In this document: positions 54,718 through 64,000 of the stretch, one piece after another
How positions within the stretch are numbered: the first letter of the stretch is position 1
Layout of the letters: the number at the start of each line of letters is the position of its first letter
DNA from: Nitrospira_E sp052156535
GTDB taxonomy: Bacteria; Nitrospirota; Nitrospiria; Nitrospirales; UBA8639
Assembly: GCF_052156535.1 (NCBI RefSeq)
Contig: NZ_JBQKUP010000019.1
Coordinates: 19,010 to 83,009 of the forward strand
Length of the DNA: 64,000 nt
Direction: 5' to 3'
Made by a program: the position numbers and the translations under genes
The notes under the pieces: model-generated
The model's database searches: none
What the model saw: the letters and a program-made list of their open reading frames with translations, nothing else
What the model was told of the DNA's origin: nothing

Positions 54718-57099
54718 ATGACAACTTTTCGCATGGCCACCATGGCCATTGTCGTCCTAGTCACGATCGGGGGTGGATGGGGTGTGCTGGTGCTGCGCGC
54801 CTCCTTGCCCGTTCGGGACGGCGAGGTGCAAATGCCGGAAATAGAGGCGCCGGTGACAGTAACGTTTGACACACTAGGAATTCCCACGATTACGGCTGAG
54901 TCACGATTAGATGCCCTACGGGTGCTCGGGTTCGTGACCGCACAAGATCGCCTCTTTCAAATGGATCTGTTGCGTCGGAGTAGTGCCGGACGGCTGGCTG
55001 AGGTGTTCGGGGAGTCGGTCGTGGATATGGACATCAAGCAACGAACGGTCGGATTTACGCAAGTGGCGGACGCCGTCATGAGCCGTATTCCCAAGGAGCA
55101 GAGATCGGCTTTGGAAGCATACGCGGAAGGAGTCAACGCATTCCTCGACCAGATGGAGGGGCTTCCAGTCGAATGTGTGATGCTCGGTTACCGGCCGGAG
55201 ATCTGGCGGCCGGCAGACAGTGTGCTGGTCGTACTGGGAATGTTTCAGACATTGAACGGATATGAAGATGATGAACGCATGCGCACGGTCATGCGCAGCG
55301 CTCTTCCGGACGACGTTTTGACCTTTCTCCTTCCTGCCGTCGATGCCTATACCGATAAGCTGCTGCGCGGCGTCACATCACCTGCCCCGATATCCCCTAT
55401 TCCGGTGCAGGCTCTGGCAACGATTCGGCGCCCTTTTGACCCGAGCCGAATGTCACGGGCGTCGATTATCAACTCTGACAAACCCGTCGTGGGATCGAAC
55501 GCCTGGGCGATCGGTGGATCCCGAACACCGGATGGACGAGCCATTCTCGCCAACGATATGCATCTGGACGTATCGGTTCCCAATATCTGGTATCGCGTCC
55601 AGATTCAGTACGAGGACGTCGAGATGGCCGGCATCGTTGTGCCGGGAATTCCTGTGATGGTCACCGGATCGAACGGGTATGTCGCCTGGGGCTTGACCAA
55701 TGTAGAGGGAGATTTTCTTGATCTTGTACAGGTGGAACTTAATCCTCGTAATCGGCAGGAGTATGCGACTCCGGAAGGCTGGCGTTCCTTGACGATCCGG
55801 GAAGAAACCATTGTGGTCAAGGATGGAGAGGACCGGCAGGTCGAGGTAAAGGAGACGCTCTGGGGTCCTCTGGCATCCGAACCATTGCTTGGACGACTGG
55901 TGGCCATTCGTTGGACCGCCCTTGATCCGGATGCAGTGGATGTGGGGTTGTTGCACCTGGATCGGGCCCGTTCTCTGTCGGCGGCGATTTCGGTTGTGAA
56001 TCGCGCGGCCGGTCCCGCGAATAATGTGCTGCTTGCGGATAAGGATGGTCATATTGCGTGGACATATACGGGGCGAATTCCCATTCGCCATGGATTCGAT
56101 GGTTCCGTCAGTCTTTCATGGGCCGATGGCCGGGCGGGATGGTCGGGATTTATTGAACCGGATCAGTTGCCGCGGATTGTGGACCCCCCATCAGGGTTTC
56201 TCGTGAACGCGAATCAGCGCATGGTGGTGGGCGATGAGCCCTACATGATCGGCCATTCATTCGCCGGCGGGTATCGAGCGTATCGAATTACGAAGCGCTT
56301 GGACACCATGATCCCGGCCAGGGAGTTGGATGTGTTCTCCGTTCAACTGGATACGACGACGGAGATCTATGAATTTTACCGGAACCTCGCGTTACAGGTC
56401 TTGAGCGGGCCTGTGATTCAGCAGAATCCCCATCTGTCTGAAGTTCATCGTGTTCTTGAGGTTTGGAATGGAAAAGCCGATGCCGAGAGCAGCGGCTTCG
56501 GGCTATTGAAGACGTTCAGGAATTCGTTGGCGCGCTCGGTCTTTACTCCATTTTTAGAAGTATGCCGTGAGAAAGATGAAGGATTCGTCTATGACGGAGA
56601 TCTGGATACCCCGCTACGCGCGCTTCTGACCGCACAAGTGCCACAACTCCTGCCCGATCAGGTGCATTTCGGGAATTGGCATGCCTTTCTTCTGCATGCG
56701 CTGGAGCAAAGCGTTGAGGATCTAAAAGCCACATACCATGTGGTGACGCTGAGTGACTTGACCTGGGGAATCATGAACCGGGTTGAGATGGTGCATCCGT
56801 TGGGAAATGCAGTTCCGGGGTTGGGATATTTATTGAATATGCCGGATGAAGAAATGCCCGGTTGCGGCCAGTGCGTGCGAGTGATCAGCGGAAGTCTCAC
56901 GGCAAGCCAGCGCATGGTGGTGTCACCGGCTCATCATGAAGACGGGATTTTTCATATGCCGGGCGGACAATCGGGTAATCCGTTTTCCCCTCACTACCGG
57001 GATCAGCATCCCTTTTGGAGCAGAGGCATTCCCTCGCCGCTGTTAGCAGGTCCGGCCATGCAGCGACTCACTCTGAGCCCCTTGCCGGGCCAGACGTAA
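54718..57099 (+). CDS. Penicillin-acylase-family Ntn hydrolase, exported
   Basis: A 793-residue precursor of an N-terminal-nucleophile amidase. The N-terminus has a hydrophobic export signal (MATMAIVVLVTIGGGWGVLV). The alpha part has VTFDTLGIPTITAESRLDAL, GFVTAQDRLFQMDLLRRSSA, AEVFG. Autocleavage is expected before Ser260 in GSNAWAIGGSRTPDGRAILA, NDMHL, which becomes the N-terminal nucleophile of a beta chain of about 534 residues. In pyoverdine biosynthesis PvdQ of this family removes the fatty acyl chain in the periplasm; by position this enzyme should do the same, though the motif is closer to general penicillin acylases. Start may instead be TTG 54709, overlapping the aminotransferase stop. 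Confidence 0.9.
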   Translation: MTTFRMATMAIVVLVTIGGGWGVLVLRASLPVRDGEVQMPEIEAPVTVTFDTLGIPTITAESRLDALRVLGFVTAQDRLFQMDLLRRSSAGRLAEVFGESVVDMDIKQRTVGFTQVADAVMSRIPKEQRSALEAYAEGVNAFLDQMEGLPVECVMLGYRPEIWRPADSVLVVLGMFQTLNGYEDDERMRTVMRSALPDDVLTFLLPAVDAYTDKLLRGVTSPAPISPIPVQALATIRRPFDPSRMSRASIINSDKPVVGSNAWAIGGSRTPDGRAILANDMHLDVSVPNIWYRVQIQYEDVEMAGIVVPGIPVMVTGSNGYVAWGLTNVEGDFLDLVQVELNPRNRQEYATPEGWRSLTIREETIVVKDGEDRQVEVKETLWGPLASEPLLGRLVAIRWTALDPDAVDVGLLHLDRARSLSAAISVVNRAAGPANNVLLADKDGHIAWTYTGRIPIRHGFDGSVSLSWADGRAGWSGFIEPDQLPRIVDPPSGFLVNANQRMVVGDEPYMIGHSFAGGYRAYRITKRLDTMIPARELDVFSVQLDTTTEIYEFYRNLALQVLSGPVIQQNPHLSEVHRVLEVWNGKADAESSGFGLLKTFRNSLARSVFTPFLEVCREKDEGFVYDGDLDTPLRALLTAQVPQLLPDQVHFGNWHAFLLHALEQSVEDLKATYHVVTLSDLTWGIMNRVEMVHPLGNAVPGLGYLLNMPDEEMPGCGQCVRVISGSLTASQRMVVSPAHHEDGIFHMPGGQSGNPFSPHYRDQHPFWSRGIPSPLLAGPAMQRLTLSPLPGQT

Positions 57100-57157
57100 C
57101 GGACGCAGCAATGCACGCTGCGCCAGAGACTTCACCCTAACCACATAAGGAGAAATC

Positions 57158-57394
57158 ATGGGAAGTGACGAAGAGGAAGATACGACAGTCTACAAAGTGG
57201 TGATGAATCATGAGGAGCAATATTCCATCTGGCCGTCCTATCGGGACAATCCTCTGGGATGGACGGACGTGGGGAAAACCGGTCTCAAGGAAGAATGTTT
57301 GGACTATATCAAAGAGGTATGGACGGATATGCGGCCGTTGAGTCTGCGAAAGTGGATGGCCGAACAAGCGGAACAATCGGGTTCTTCATGCTGA
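57158..57394 (+). CDS. MbtH-like protein
   Basis: A 78-residue partner of NRPS adenylation domains. The family signature is intact: NHEEQYSIWPSYRDNPLGW, followed by CLDYIKEVWTDMRPLSLRKW. These proteins bind the adenylation domain and are often needed for its solubility and activity. ATAAGGAGAAATC gives a strong start. Its stop overlaps the thioesterase start by 7 bases. The last 10 residues are a non-conserved tail. Confidence 0.96.
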   Translation: MGSDEEEDTTVYKVVMNHEEQYSIWPSYRDNPLGWTDVGKTGLKEECLDYIKEVWTDMRPLSLRKWMAEQAEQSGSSC

Positions 57395-58140
57395 CCACTG
57401 CCCGATCACACCCATGGATTGTCACCTGCCGACAGACGTCGGGGATCCGGTTGTTATGTTTCCCGTATGCTGGTGGAGGGCGTTCGGTGTTTCGCGGTTG
57501 GCCGCAATATCTTTCGGCGGACATTGCACTCTGTGCTGTCCAGTTGCCAGGCCGGGAGGCGCGTATGAAGGAAGCGCCCATCGGAGACCTCAGGCGTGTG
57601 GTGGCCGAACTCGCGGAGGCTATCGAACCGACTCTCGACAGACCCCTTGCGCTATTCGGGCACAGCATTGGGGGACTGATTGCGTTTGAACTCGCACGCG
57701 AGATGCGGCGGCGCTTTGCCATCGAACCCGTGCATCTCTTTGTCTCGGGATGTCCAGCCCCTCAGATCTACGATAACGATTCACTGTTCGATCTGCCGGA
57801 GGGCGAATTTCTCGATCGTATGCGGCGGTTCAATGGAACTCCACGGGAAGTGCTTGAACATCCGGAGATGATGCAACTTGTTCTTCCGGCGCTTCGCGCA
57901 GATTTCTCCCTGCGCGATACCTATGTGTATACCACTGAAGCACCGTTACGTTGTGCGATTTCGGTCCTTGGCGGCATGGAGGACGTTGATGTAGGAAAAG
58001 AGAAACTGGAGCCCTGGAGCGCACAGACGTCCGCATGGTTTCAGTTGCGGCTATTTCTAGGGGGTCATTTCTTCCTACGGACCGCCCAACCCGCCGTCGT
58101 AGAATCCGTTTCAACGACATTGAAGGGGTATGAACAGTAA
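57388..58140 (+). CDS. Type II thioesterase
   Basis: A 250-residue alpha/beta hydrolase of the external (type II) thioesterase class that clears misloaded carrier domains. The start region IRLLCFPYAGGGRSVFRGWP is typical, the nucleophile is Ser93 in LFGHSIGGLIAFELA, and His227 lies in LFLGGHFFLR. The aspartate is probably in the ISVLGGMEDVDVG region. ATG 57388 overlaps the MbtH gene; an upstream in-frame start exists but its segment is a shadow of MbtH. Part of the cluster operon. Confidence 0.93.
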   Translation: MLTTARSHPWIVTCRQTSGIRLLCFPYAGGGRSVFRGWPQYLSADIALCAVQLPGREARMKEAPIGDLRRVVAELAEAIEPTLDRPLALFGHSIGGLIAFELAREMRRRFAIEPVHLFVSGCPAPQIYDNDSLFDLPEGEFLDRMRRFNGTPREVLEHPEMMQLVLPALRADFSLRDTYVYTTEAPLRCAISVLGGMEDVDVGKEKLEPWSAQTSAWFQLRLFLGGHFFLRTAQPAVVESVSTTLKGYEQ

Positions 58141-58245
58141 TGTGGAGTATGCGGGACCGACAGATTTGACGTTTGGTGCTGGCGGTCCAATTCGGACCGG
58201 TTCAGTGGAGTGAGAAGGAGTCTACAATGATCCGGAGGTGTCGTG

Positions 58246-59283
58246 ATGAATAATGATCGTCAAACAATTTGTACCATGTCCCCTCAGATCTGCAGTGATG
58301 ACGGTACGGAATCGTTATTTTCAACAGAGCCGCTCGTCCCCGGAATTCGTCTCCCGTTGCTGATGACGGCACAGGAGGTTCGGGATCTGAGCGTCCTGTC
58401 AGCCGCGGCGCGGCGCGGCGCCGACGAGTACTTGTCGATTCATGGCGGCGTCTTGTTTCGAGGATTGCCGGTAGAGTCGCCGTCCGACTTCGAAGCGTTT
58501 GTGAAGGCCTTTACCCCATCGATTATCTCCTATGAATTCGGATCCACGCCGCGCTCACAGGTGTATCAGCAGGTCTATACGTCGACGGAATATCCTTCCG
58601 ATCAACATATTCCCTTGCACAACGAACAGGCCTATACCACGGAATGGCCGATGAAGATCTGGTTTTATTGCGGCCAGCCGTCCGAGGAGGGTGGGTATAC
58701 GCCCATTGCCGACAGTCGGGAGGTGTTGACACGGATTCCGTCGCGTATCCGGGAACGATTTATACGGAAACGGGTCATGTATGTACGTAACTACGGCAAT
58801 GGGCTCGATCTACCCTGGCAAAAGGTATTCAACACCGAGGATCGTGCCATCGTTGAGAAATTCTGCCGGAAGAGTGGGATCATGTTCGAGTGGAAACCGG
58901 ACGGTGAACTTCGGACGCGGCAGATTGCCCAAGCGGTGGCGGCACATCCCGTGACACAGGAACAGGTCTGGTTCAATCAGGCGCATTTGTTTCACGTGTC
59001 GAATTTAGAGCCGGACGTGCGCGAGGCGCTCTTGTGCGCCGTGAGCGAATACGATCTTCCGCGGCATGCCTGTTATGGAGACGGGACTTCCATCGAGACT
59101 GATGTGTTGGATGAAATTCGCGATGTCTATCGTTGCCTCGCGGTACAGTTCTCCTGGCAGAAAGGGGATGTGCTGATGTTGGACAATATGCTGGCGGCTC
59201 ATGGACGTACCCCCTACAAGGGAACACGGCAAATCCTGGTCGCGATGGCTGAGCCGTCAGGAGCGTCGACCGAATGCCGTTGA
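58246..59283 (+). CDS. SyrP/TauD-type Fe(II)/2-oxoglutarate hydroxylase
   Basis: A 345-residue TauD/TfdA-superfamily oxygenase similar to SyrP, which hydroxylates carrier-bound aspartate at the beta position. The iron-binding triad is visible: His125 and Glu127 in LHNEQAY, and His319 in MLAAHGRTPYKG, with a downstream arginine (TRQILV) for 2-oxoglutarate. GGAGGTG at 58234-58240 supports ATG 58246 over the GTG at 58243. Beta-hydroxyaspartate is a frequent iron ligand in siderophores. No aspartate-type module is seen within the window, so the substrate module may lie beyond it. The NRPS gene starts 10 bases before its end. Confidence 0.88.
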   Translation: MNNDRQTICTMSPQICSDDGTESLFSTEPLVPGIRLPLLMTAQEVRDLSVLSAAARRGADEYLSIHGGVLFRGLPVESPSDFEAFVKAFTPSIISYEFGSTPRSQVYQQVYTSTEYPSDQHIPLHNEQAYTTEWPMKIWFYCGQPSEEGGYTPIADSREVLTRIPSRIRERFIRKRVMYVRNYGNGLDLPWQKVFNTEDRAIVEKFCRKSGIMFEWKPDGELRTRQIAQAVAAHPVTQEQVWFNQAHLFHVSNLEPDVREALLCAVSEYDLPRHACYGDGTSIETDVLDEIRDVYRCLAVQFSWQKGDVLMLDNMLAAHGRTPYKGTRQILVAMAEPSGASTECR

Positions 59284-62200
59284 ACGAAGAAGCAGCTCGA
59301 AGCGAGTCCCTGTCATGCGAGGGCATGGAGACGGAGCACTATGTGTTCCCGATGAGCTTTGCGCAGCGTCGATTGTGGTTCCTGTCGCAACTGGAGCCGG
59401 AGAGTGCCTCCTACAACACGGCGATTGCCGTGCGGATGAACGGCGTGCTCGACCGCCACGCCGTGGAGTGCTCATTCAACGACATCGTGAGACGGCATGA
59501 AGTTTTGCGATCGACATTCGAGTCCGCAGATGGGGATCCCGTCCAGATCATTGCGGCGGAGCGTGAAGTCCATCTCAGAGTGGTCACTATCCCCAAGAGC
59601 GATGACAGGGTCGAACACGCGGTCGCCGCGGAGGCACAGCAACCGTTCGATCTCGCGCGCGGTCCTTTGATTCGCCTGTGTTTGTTGGAAAGACATAATG
59701 CGGAGCAGGTTCTGGTGGTCACGCTGCACCATATTGTATGCGACGGGTGGTCGGCTCAAATCCTGGCGAGGGAATTTGCGGCGTGCTATGCGGCCAGAAT
59801 CGCGGGCATGACCGCTTCCTTGCCGCCGTTGCCGATTCAATATGCCGATTTTGGAGAATGGCAACGGCAATGGATGCAGGGGGCGGTGCTGGAACGCCAG
59901 TTGGCCTATTGGAAGCAACAATTGAACGGTGAGTTGCCGGTATTGGAACTCCCGACCGACCGCCCACGAGCGGCAGTCCAAGCCTCGTCCGGAAGCCGGC
60001 ATGTCTTTATGGTACCGGAGGGGGTCGCGAAGGAATTAGTGGCCCTCAGCCGTCGAGAAGGCGTGACGTTATTCATGACGTTGCTGGCGGCCTTTCAGAT
60101 GTTGTTGCTCCGGTATACGGGTATTGAGGATGTCTGCGTCGGGACGCCGGTCGCGTGCCGGACCAGGCCTGAAACTGAGAATTTAATCGGTTTTTTTGCG
60201 AACACCCTGGTTCTACGCACCGATCTTTCCGGAAATCCGCCGTTTTCCCGTTTACTGGCAAGGGTCCGTGATGTCGTCATCGGCGCTCAAGCCCATCAAG
60301 ACCTTCCGTTTGAAGAACTGGTAGATGTGCTGAAGCCTGCGCGAGCCTTGAGTCACCCGCCGTTGTTTCAAGTCATGTTCGTTCTCCAGACCACGCTGTC
60401 TCAAGCCATCCGGCTTCCCGGCCTTTCCGTTGAGATACAAGAAGTGGATGTCGCTTCGGCCAAGTTCGACCTGTCGCTCGATATGGCTGAAACGGAACAG
60501 GGGTTGGAGGGGGCCTTCGAATATAATACCGACCTTTTTGAGCTATCCACGATCCTCAGAATGACGGACCACCTGCTGCAGCTGCTTCAAGGGATCGTCG
60601 AGAACCCTGATAGGCGTGTACACGAATTGCCGTTCATGGCGGCATCGGAATGGCGTCAAGTAGGGGGGGAGAGTCGCGACTCAGAATGCTGTTCACCCGT
60701 GGGTGCGGGATATGCAGAGGTGTTCGAGGCGCAAGTCGAGAAAACTCCAGAGGCGATTGCCGTCGTCTGCGATGGGCAATCGCTTACCTATGGGGAATTG
60801 AATGAAGCCGCTAACCGGGTGGCGCATGCTCTGATCCGGGCAGGCGTGGGCATAGAATCGATTGTCGCGGTGCTTGACCGACGTGGGATTCCTTTTCTGA
60901 CGATGATGCTGGGGGTTTTCAAGGCCGGTGGTGTCTATCTGCCCCTCGACCCGACCCATCCGGCCCAGCGCTGGAGCCGGCTCATCGAGTTAAGCCGGTC
61001 GGCGGTCGTCCTAGTAGCAGAAGCGTTTCGGCCAAGCTTACTGGACGCCTCGTTAAAGCTCTCACAATCAGGCGAAATTCCTGTGCTGACGATAGAAGAC
61101 ATTTGTGCCCGGAAGGTGTCCGAAACTAATCCCCTTCGCCCGTGCTCGCCGGACCAACTCGCATACATCATCTATACGTCCGGGTCTACAGGGGTGCCGA
61201 AAGGCGCGATGGTGACGCAACGGGGCTTGGTCAATCACGTCATGAGCAAAGTCGCGGTCCTGGGCCTGGATGCCGACGCGGTCGTCGCGCAAACGGCGTC
61301 CGCCTGTTTCGATATTTCGGTCTGGCAATTTCTTGCGGCGCTGGTGGCCGGTGGCCGTACGCTGATTGTTCTCGATGACATCGCACGGGATCCGGCAGCA
61401 CTGTTGGTGTGTCTGATTGAATCGGGTGTGACGGTTGCTGAAACCGTTCCAATGCTTTTGCAAGGCATGCTCGACGCGGCAGCCTGTTCAGCGGCGCTTT
61501 CGTTGTCCAAGCTTCGCTGGATCCTTCCGACCGGCGAGGCGCTTCCACCGCAACTGTGTCGCGATTGGTTTGAGCGATACCCCCGCATCCCTCTAATGAA
61601 TGCCTATGGGCCGGCCGAGTGTGCCGATGATGTGGCTATGGCTCCGATCACCGGGCCTCCTTCACGGGAGCAGGTTTGTATGCCCATCGGCTGGCCAATT
61701 CGGAATGTTCGACTCTATGTTGTGGATCGGTGGCTCGGACCGGCTCCGATCGGTGTTCCCGGTGAGCTCTGTATCGGGGGCAGTGCCGTTGGTCGAGGGT
61801 ATGTGCAAGATCCGGTGCGAAGCGCGGAGGCGTTTGTGCCGGATCCGTTTGCCCCGGAGCACGGCGCGCGTCTCTATCGAACGGGTGACCGTGTATGCCG
61901 ACGGACCGATGGGAGCCTGGAATTTCTCGGCCGGTTCGATCACCAGGTGAAATTGCGTGGTGTGCGTATCGAGTTGGGAGAGATCGAGGCCCGTCTTCGC
62001 GAACTCACGGATATTCGCGATGTCGTTGTGGTTTTGCGTGAGGATTGTCCGGGTCAAAAACGATTGACGGCCTATGTGGCGACCTCCGGGGCAGGAGGCA
62101 ATCAGAGAAAATCCTGGCGCACGGCGTTGCGGACACAGTTGCCGGAGGCGATGATTCCGTCATGTTTCGTCCTGCTTGAGGCACTTCCTCGAACCTCCAA

Positions 62201-64000
62201 CGGCAAAGTGGATCGTCAGGCATTACCTATTCCCGAACAGGAGCGCATGGGTGATTATGTGGCGCCCCGGACGCCCGGAGAGGAGGCGCTGAGTGAAATC
62301 TGGGCCGATCTTTTGGGAGTTGAGCGAGTCGGAGCAGAGGATAATTTTTTCGAGCTCGGCGGAGATTCCATTCTCAGCTTGCAGGTCGTGACCCGCGCAC
62401 GACAGAAGGGTCTATTGCTGACTCCACGGCAGCTCTTCCAGTATCAATCCGTCTCGGAACTGGCGGCTCATGCGTCCTCATCGTCTTCCACGCCGGAAGT
62501 GGCTCTCCTGAATTGGAATGCGTCCACGTTTGTCGATGAGAATGCCGTCCGGACAGCGCGGCGGGTCTGTCCGGATCTGGAAGATGTCTATCCGCTCAGC
62601 GCGTTACAGCAGGGACTGTTGTTTCATAGCGCGTATGCACCCCAATCCGGTGTCTACATCGAACAGATGCACTGCCGGTTGCGGGGAGAGTTGGATGCAC
62701 AGGCATTCCGGAAGGCCTGGCAGTGGCTCGTGGTCCGGCACGCGGTGCTTCGAACCAGATTCATGTGGCGGGACGTGTCGTCACCGGTACAGATCGTCAT
62801 GCCGTTGGCGAATCTTCCCTGGCAGGAGCTCGATTGGCAGGGATATTCCGCCGGCGAGCAGGAGACGCGGTTGCGATGTTTTGTCCAGGAGGACCGGCAG
62901 CTCGATTTTGATTTCGAACAGCCTCCGTTGATGCGGCTGGCCCTGATCCGCGTCGCGCCGGAGACGTATGAGGTGGTCTGGACCCACCATCACATTCTCA
63001 TGGACGGTTGGTGTTTGCCGATTCTCCTGAAAGAAGTTCTGACTGCGTACCAGACCTTTCGATCCGGACAGGAGCCGGCGCAGGATCTTCCCGTTCCCTA
63101 TCAGCATTACGTGGCCTGGCTTCAGCAGCAGGATTTAACCGCCTCGGAAGAATTTTGGCGCACCACTCTTCAGGGATTTACTTCGCCGACTCTGTTGGGA
63201 GGCGAAGGGAATGTGGAGAAGTCGGATGGAGATTATGGGTCCTTCACGCTGGCCATCTCATCGTCAACGACTGACGCAATTCGTACATGTGCCAAACGAT
63301 GCCAGGTCACCGAGCATACGTTGGTGCAGGGGGCATGGGCGCTATTGCTGAATCGATACTGCGGTGAAAGGGACATCGTCTTTGGCACGACAGTTTCCGG
63401 TCGCGCTGCTGAGATCCCCGGAATCGAATCAATGGTCGGGCTGTTCATCAATACGCTGCCCCTTCGCCTGTCCGTGTCTCCGGATGCTGTTGTCCATCAA
63501 TGGTTGCGGGAGATTCTCGTACGGAACAGCGCTCTGCGGGAGTATGAACACAGTCCATTGGCGCAGGTTCAAGGATGGAGCGAGGTGCCGCGCGGTCAAT
63601 CATTGTTCGAGAGCCTGATCGTCTTCGACAACCATCCGATGGATGAAACGTTGGAACAAGACATGATCGGTCTTGCCGTCGAACAGCCGCGGTTGCAGGG
63701 ACAAACGAACTATCCCCTGACGTTGAACGTGTTGCCTGGGAAGACTCTGACCGTGAACTTCTGGTACCAACGGGGGAAGTTCCGTAGTGATGTGATCACC
63801 CGTATCGCCGGCCATTTCAATACGCTCTTGACGACCATGGCTGAACAACCCCAGGCACAGTTATCGGCGTTGTCGATGATGGGGGCGGCGGAGCGGGCGG
63901 TAGTGGTGGAGGAGTGGAATGCCACGGCCCGGGCCTATCCGACAGCCACGACGGTGCCGGAGCTGATTGCCCTGCAGGCCGCGCGTACCCCGACGGCCCT
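59274..64000 (+). CDS. NRPS C-A-PCP-C-(A...), cut by window edge
   Basis: An open frame of 1575 codons runs to the window edge with no stop. Module 1: condensation domain with LHHIVCDGWS (histidines 152-153), adenylation domain with IYTSGSTGVPKGAMVTQRGL (near 635) and SNGKVDRQAL, and PCP with Ser1032 in GGDSILSLQ. The hand-read specificity code is D-I-W-E-L-T-A-D-D-K. Module 2: condensation domain with HHILMDGWC (from 1239) and YPLSALQQGLLFHSAYAPQS, then the start of the next adenylation domain (WNATARAYPTATTVPELIAL). The start overlaps the SyrP-like gene; AGGAG lies upstream. The product is probably extended beyond the window. Confidence 0.95.
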   Translation, partial: MPLNEEAARSESLSCEGMETEHYVFPMSFAQRRLWFLSQLEPESASYNTAIAVRMNGVLDRHAVECSFNDIVRRHEVLRSTFESADGDPVQIIAAEREVHLRVVTIPKSDDRVEHAVAAEAQQPFDLARGPLIRLCLLERHNAEQVLVVTLHHIVCDGWSAQILAREFAACYAARIAGMTASLPPLPIQYADFGEWQRQWMQGAVLERQLAYWKQQLNGELPVLELPTDRPRAAVQASSGSRHVFMVPEGVAKELVALSRREGVTLFMTLLAAFQMLLLRYTGIEDVCVGTPVACRTRPETENLIGFFANTLVLRTDLSGNPPFSRLLARVRDVVIGAQAHQDLPFEELVDVLKPARALSHPPLFQVMFVLQTTLSQAIRLPGLSVEIQEVDVASAKFDLSLDMAETEQGLEGAFEYNTDLFELSTILRMTDHLLQLLQGIVENPDRRVHELPFMAASEWRQVGGESRDSECCSPVGAGYAEVFEAQVEKTPEAIAVVCDGQSLTYGELNEAANRVAHALIRAGVGIESIVAVLDRRGIPFLTMMLGVFKAGGVYLPLDPTHPAQRWSRLIELSRSAVVLVAEAFRPSLLDASLKLSQSGEIPVLTIEDICARKVSETNPLRPCSPDQLAYIIYTSGSTGVPKGAMVTQRGLVNHVMSKVAVLGLDADAVVAQTASACFDISVWQFLAALVAGGRTLIVLDDIARDPAALLVCLIESGVTVAETVPMLLQGMLDAAACSAALSLSKLRWILPTGEALPPQLCRDWFERYPRIPLMNAYGPAECADDVAMAPITGPPSREQVCMPIGWPIRNVRLYVVDRWLGPAPIGVPGELCIGGSAVGRGYVQDPVRSAEAFVPDPFAPEHGARLYRTGDRVCRRTDGSLEFLGRFDHQVKLRGVRIELGEIEARLRELTDIRDVVVVLREDCPGQKRLTAYVATSGAGGNQRKSWRTALRTQLPEAMIPSCFVLLEALPRTSNGKVDRQALPIPEQERMGDYVAPRTPGEEALSEIWADLLGVERVGAEDNFFELGGDSILSLQVVTRARQKGLLLTPRQLFQYQSVSELAAHASSSSSTPEVALLNWNASTFVDENAVRTARRVCPDLEDVYPLSALQQGLLFHSAYAPQSGVYIEQMHCRLRGELDAQAFRKAWQWLVVRHAVLRTRFMWRDVSSPVQIVMPLANLPWQELDWQGYSAGEQETRLRCFVQEDRQLDFDFEQPPLMRLALIRVAPETYEVVWTHHHILMDGWCLPILLKEVLTAYQTFRSGQEPAQDLPVPYQHYVAWLQQQDLTASEEFWRTTLQGFTSPTLLGGEGNVEKSDGDYGSFTLAISSSTTDAIRTCAKRCQVTEHTLVQGAWALLLNRYCGERDIVFGTTVSGRAAEIPGIESMVGLFINTLPLRLSVSPDAVVHQWLREILVRNSALREYEHSPLAQVQGWSEVPRGQSLFESLIVFDNHPMDETLEQDMIGLAVEQPRLQGQTNYPLTLNVLPGKTLTVNFWYQRGKFRSDVITRIAGHFNTLLTTMAEQPQAQLSALSMMGAAERAVVVEEWNATARAYPTATTVPELIALQAARTPTA

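Overview
The window looks like a chromosomal segment of a Nitrospira-like bacterium (phylum Nitrospirota). This placement is an inference from the style of the genes (a fused membrane/spermidine-synthase-like protein, a cold-type RRM protein, a secreted truncated haemoglobin) and from a dispersed palindromic element of a kind I associate with Nitrospira genomes. No rRNA, tRNA or CRISPR array was seen.

Layout. 1-17.2 kb is mostly housekeeping and miscellaneous: the gcvP glycine decarboxylase (cut by the left edge), an amidohydrolase, an HU-type DNA-binding protein with two terminators, a TPR protein, an exported truncated haemoglobin, the nucleotide nucleosidase ppnN, a DUF4168 protein, a lipoprotein, a class-3 lipase, an RRM protein, a polyamine-synthase-like membrane protein and a single-domain response regulator. 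Long gene-poor stretches separate them. 17.4-38.9 kb is an iron-uptake island. One ECF sigma/FecR/TonB-receptor set lies on the plus strand (17.7-22.6 kb). It converges on a long minus-strand array made of a second sigma/FecR/TonB-receptor set, a small lipoprotein, an RND pump triad and a DUF3649-PepSY-DUF3325 reductase-type cassette. A C-terminally short Fur-like protein and a second PepSY protein follow. 40.0-64.0 kb is a siderophore-type NRPS/PKS cluster on the plus strand that runs off the right edge.

How the cluster seems to work (inference). A fatty-acyl-AMP ligase loads a fatty acid on an ACP. The first NRPS module adds an amino acid through an adenylation domain that is interrupted by a guanidinoacetate-methyltransferase-like domain and is split across two reading frames. 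A KS-AT-KR-ACP module extends it by a reduced malonate unit. A second NRPS continues beyond the window. A PvdE-like ABC exporter, a diaminobutyrate-type aminotransferase, an exported penicillin-acylase-family Ntn hydrolase, an MbtH protein, a type II thioesterase and a SyrP-like hydroxylase complete the set. This is the logic of pyoverdine maturation: build an acylated precursor, export it, then remove the acyl chain outside the cytoplasm.

Regulation. Fur-box-like sequences precede the first sigma gene, the second sigma gene and the NRPS cluster. At two of the three sites a promoter with a Fur box is followed within about 110-175 nt by a strong intrinsic terminator, before the next gene begins. 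These two units look like Fur-repressed small RNAs or attenuated leaders, and with the interrupted and split adenylation domain they are the most interesting signals in the window.
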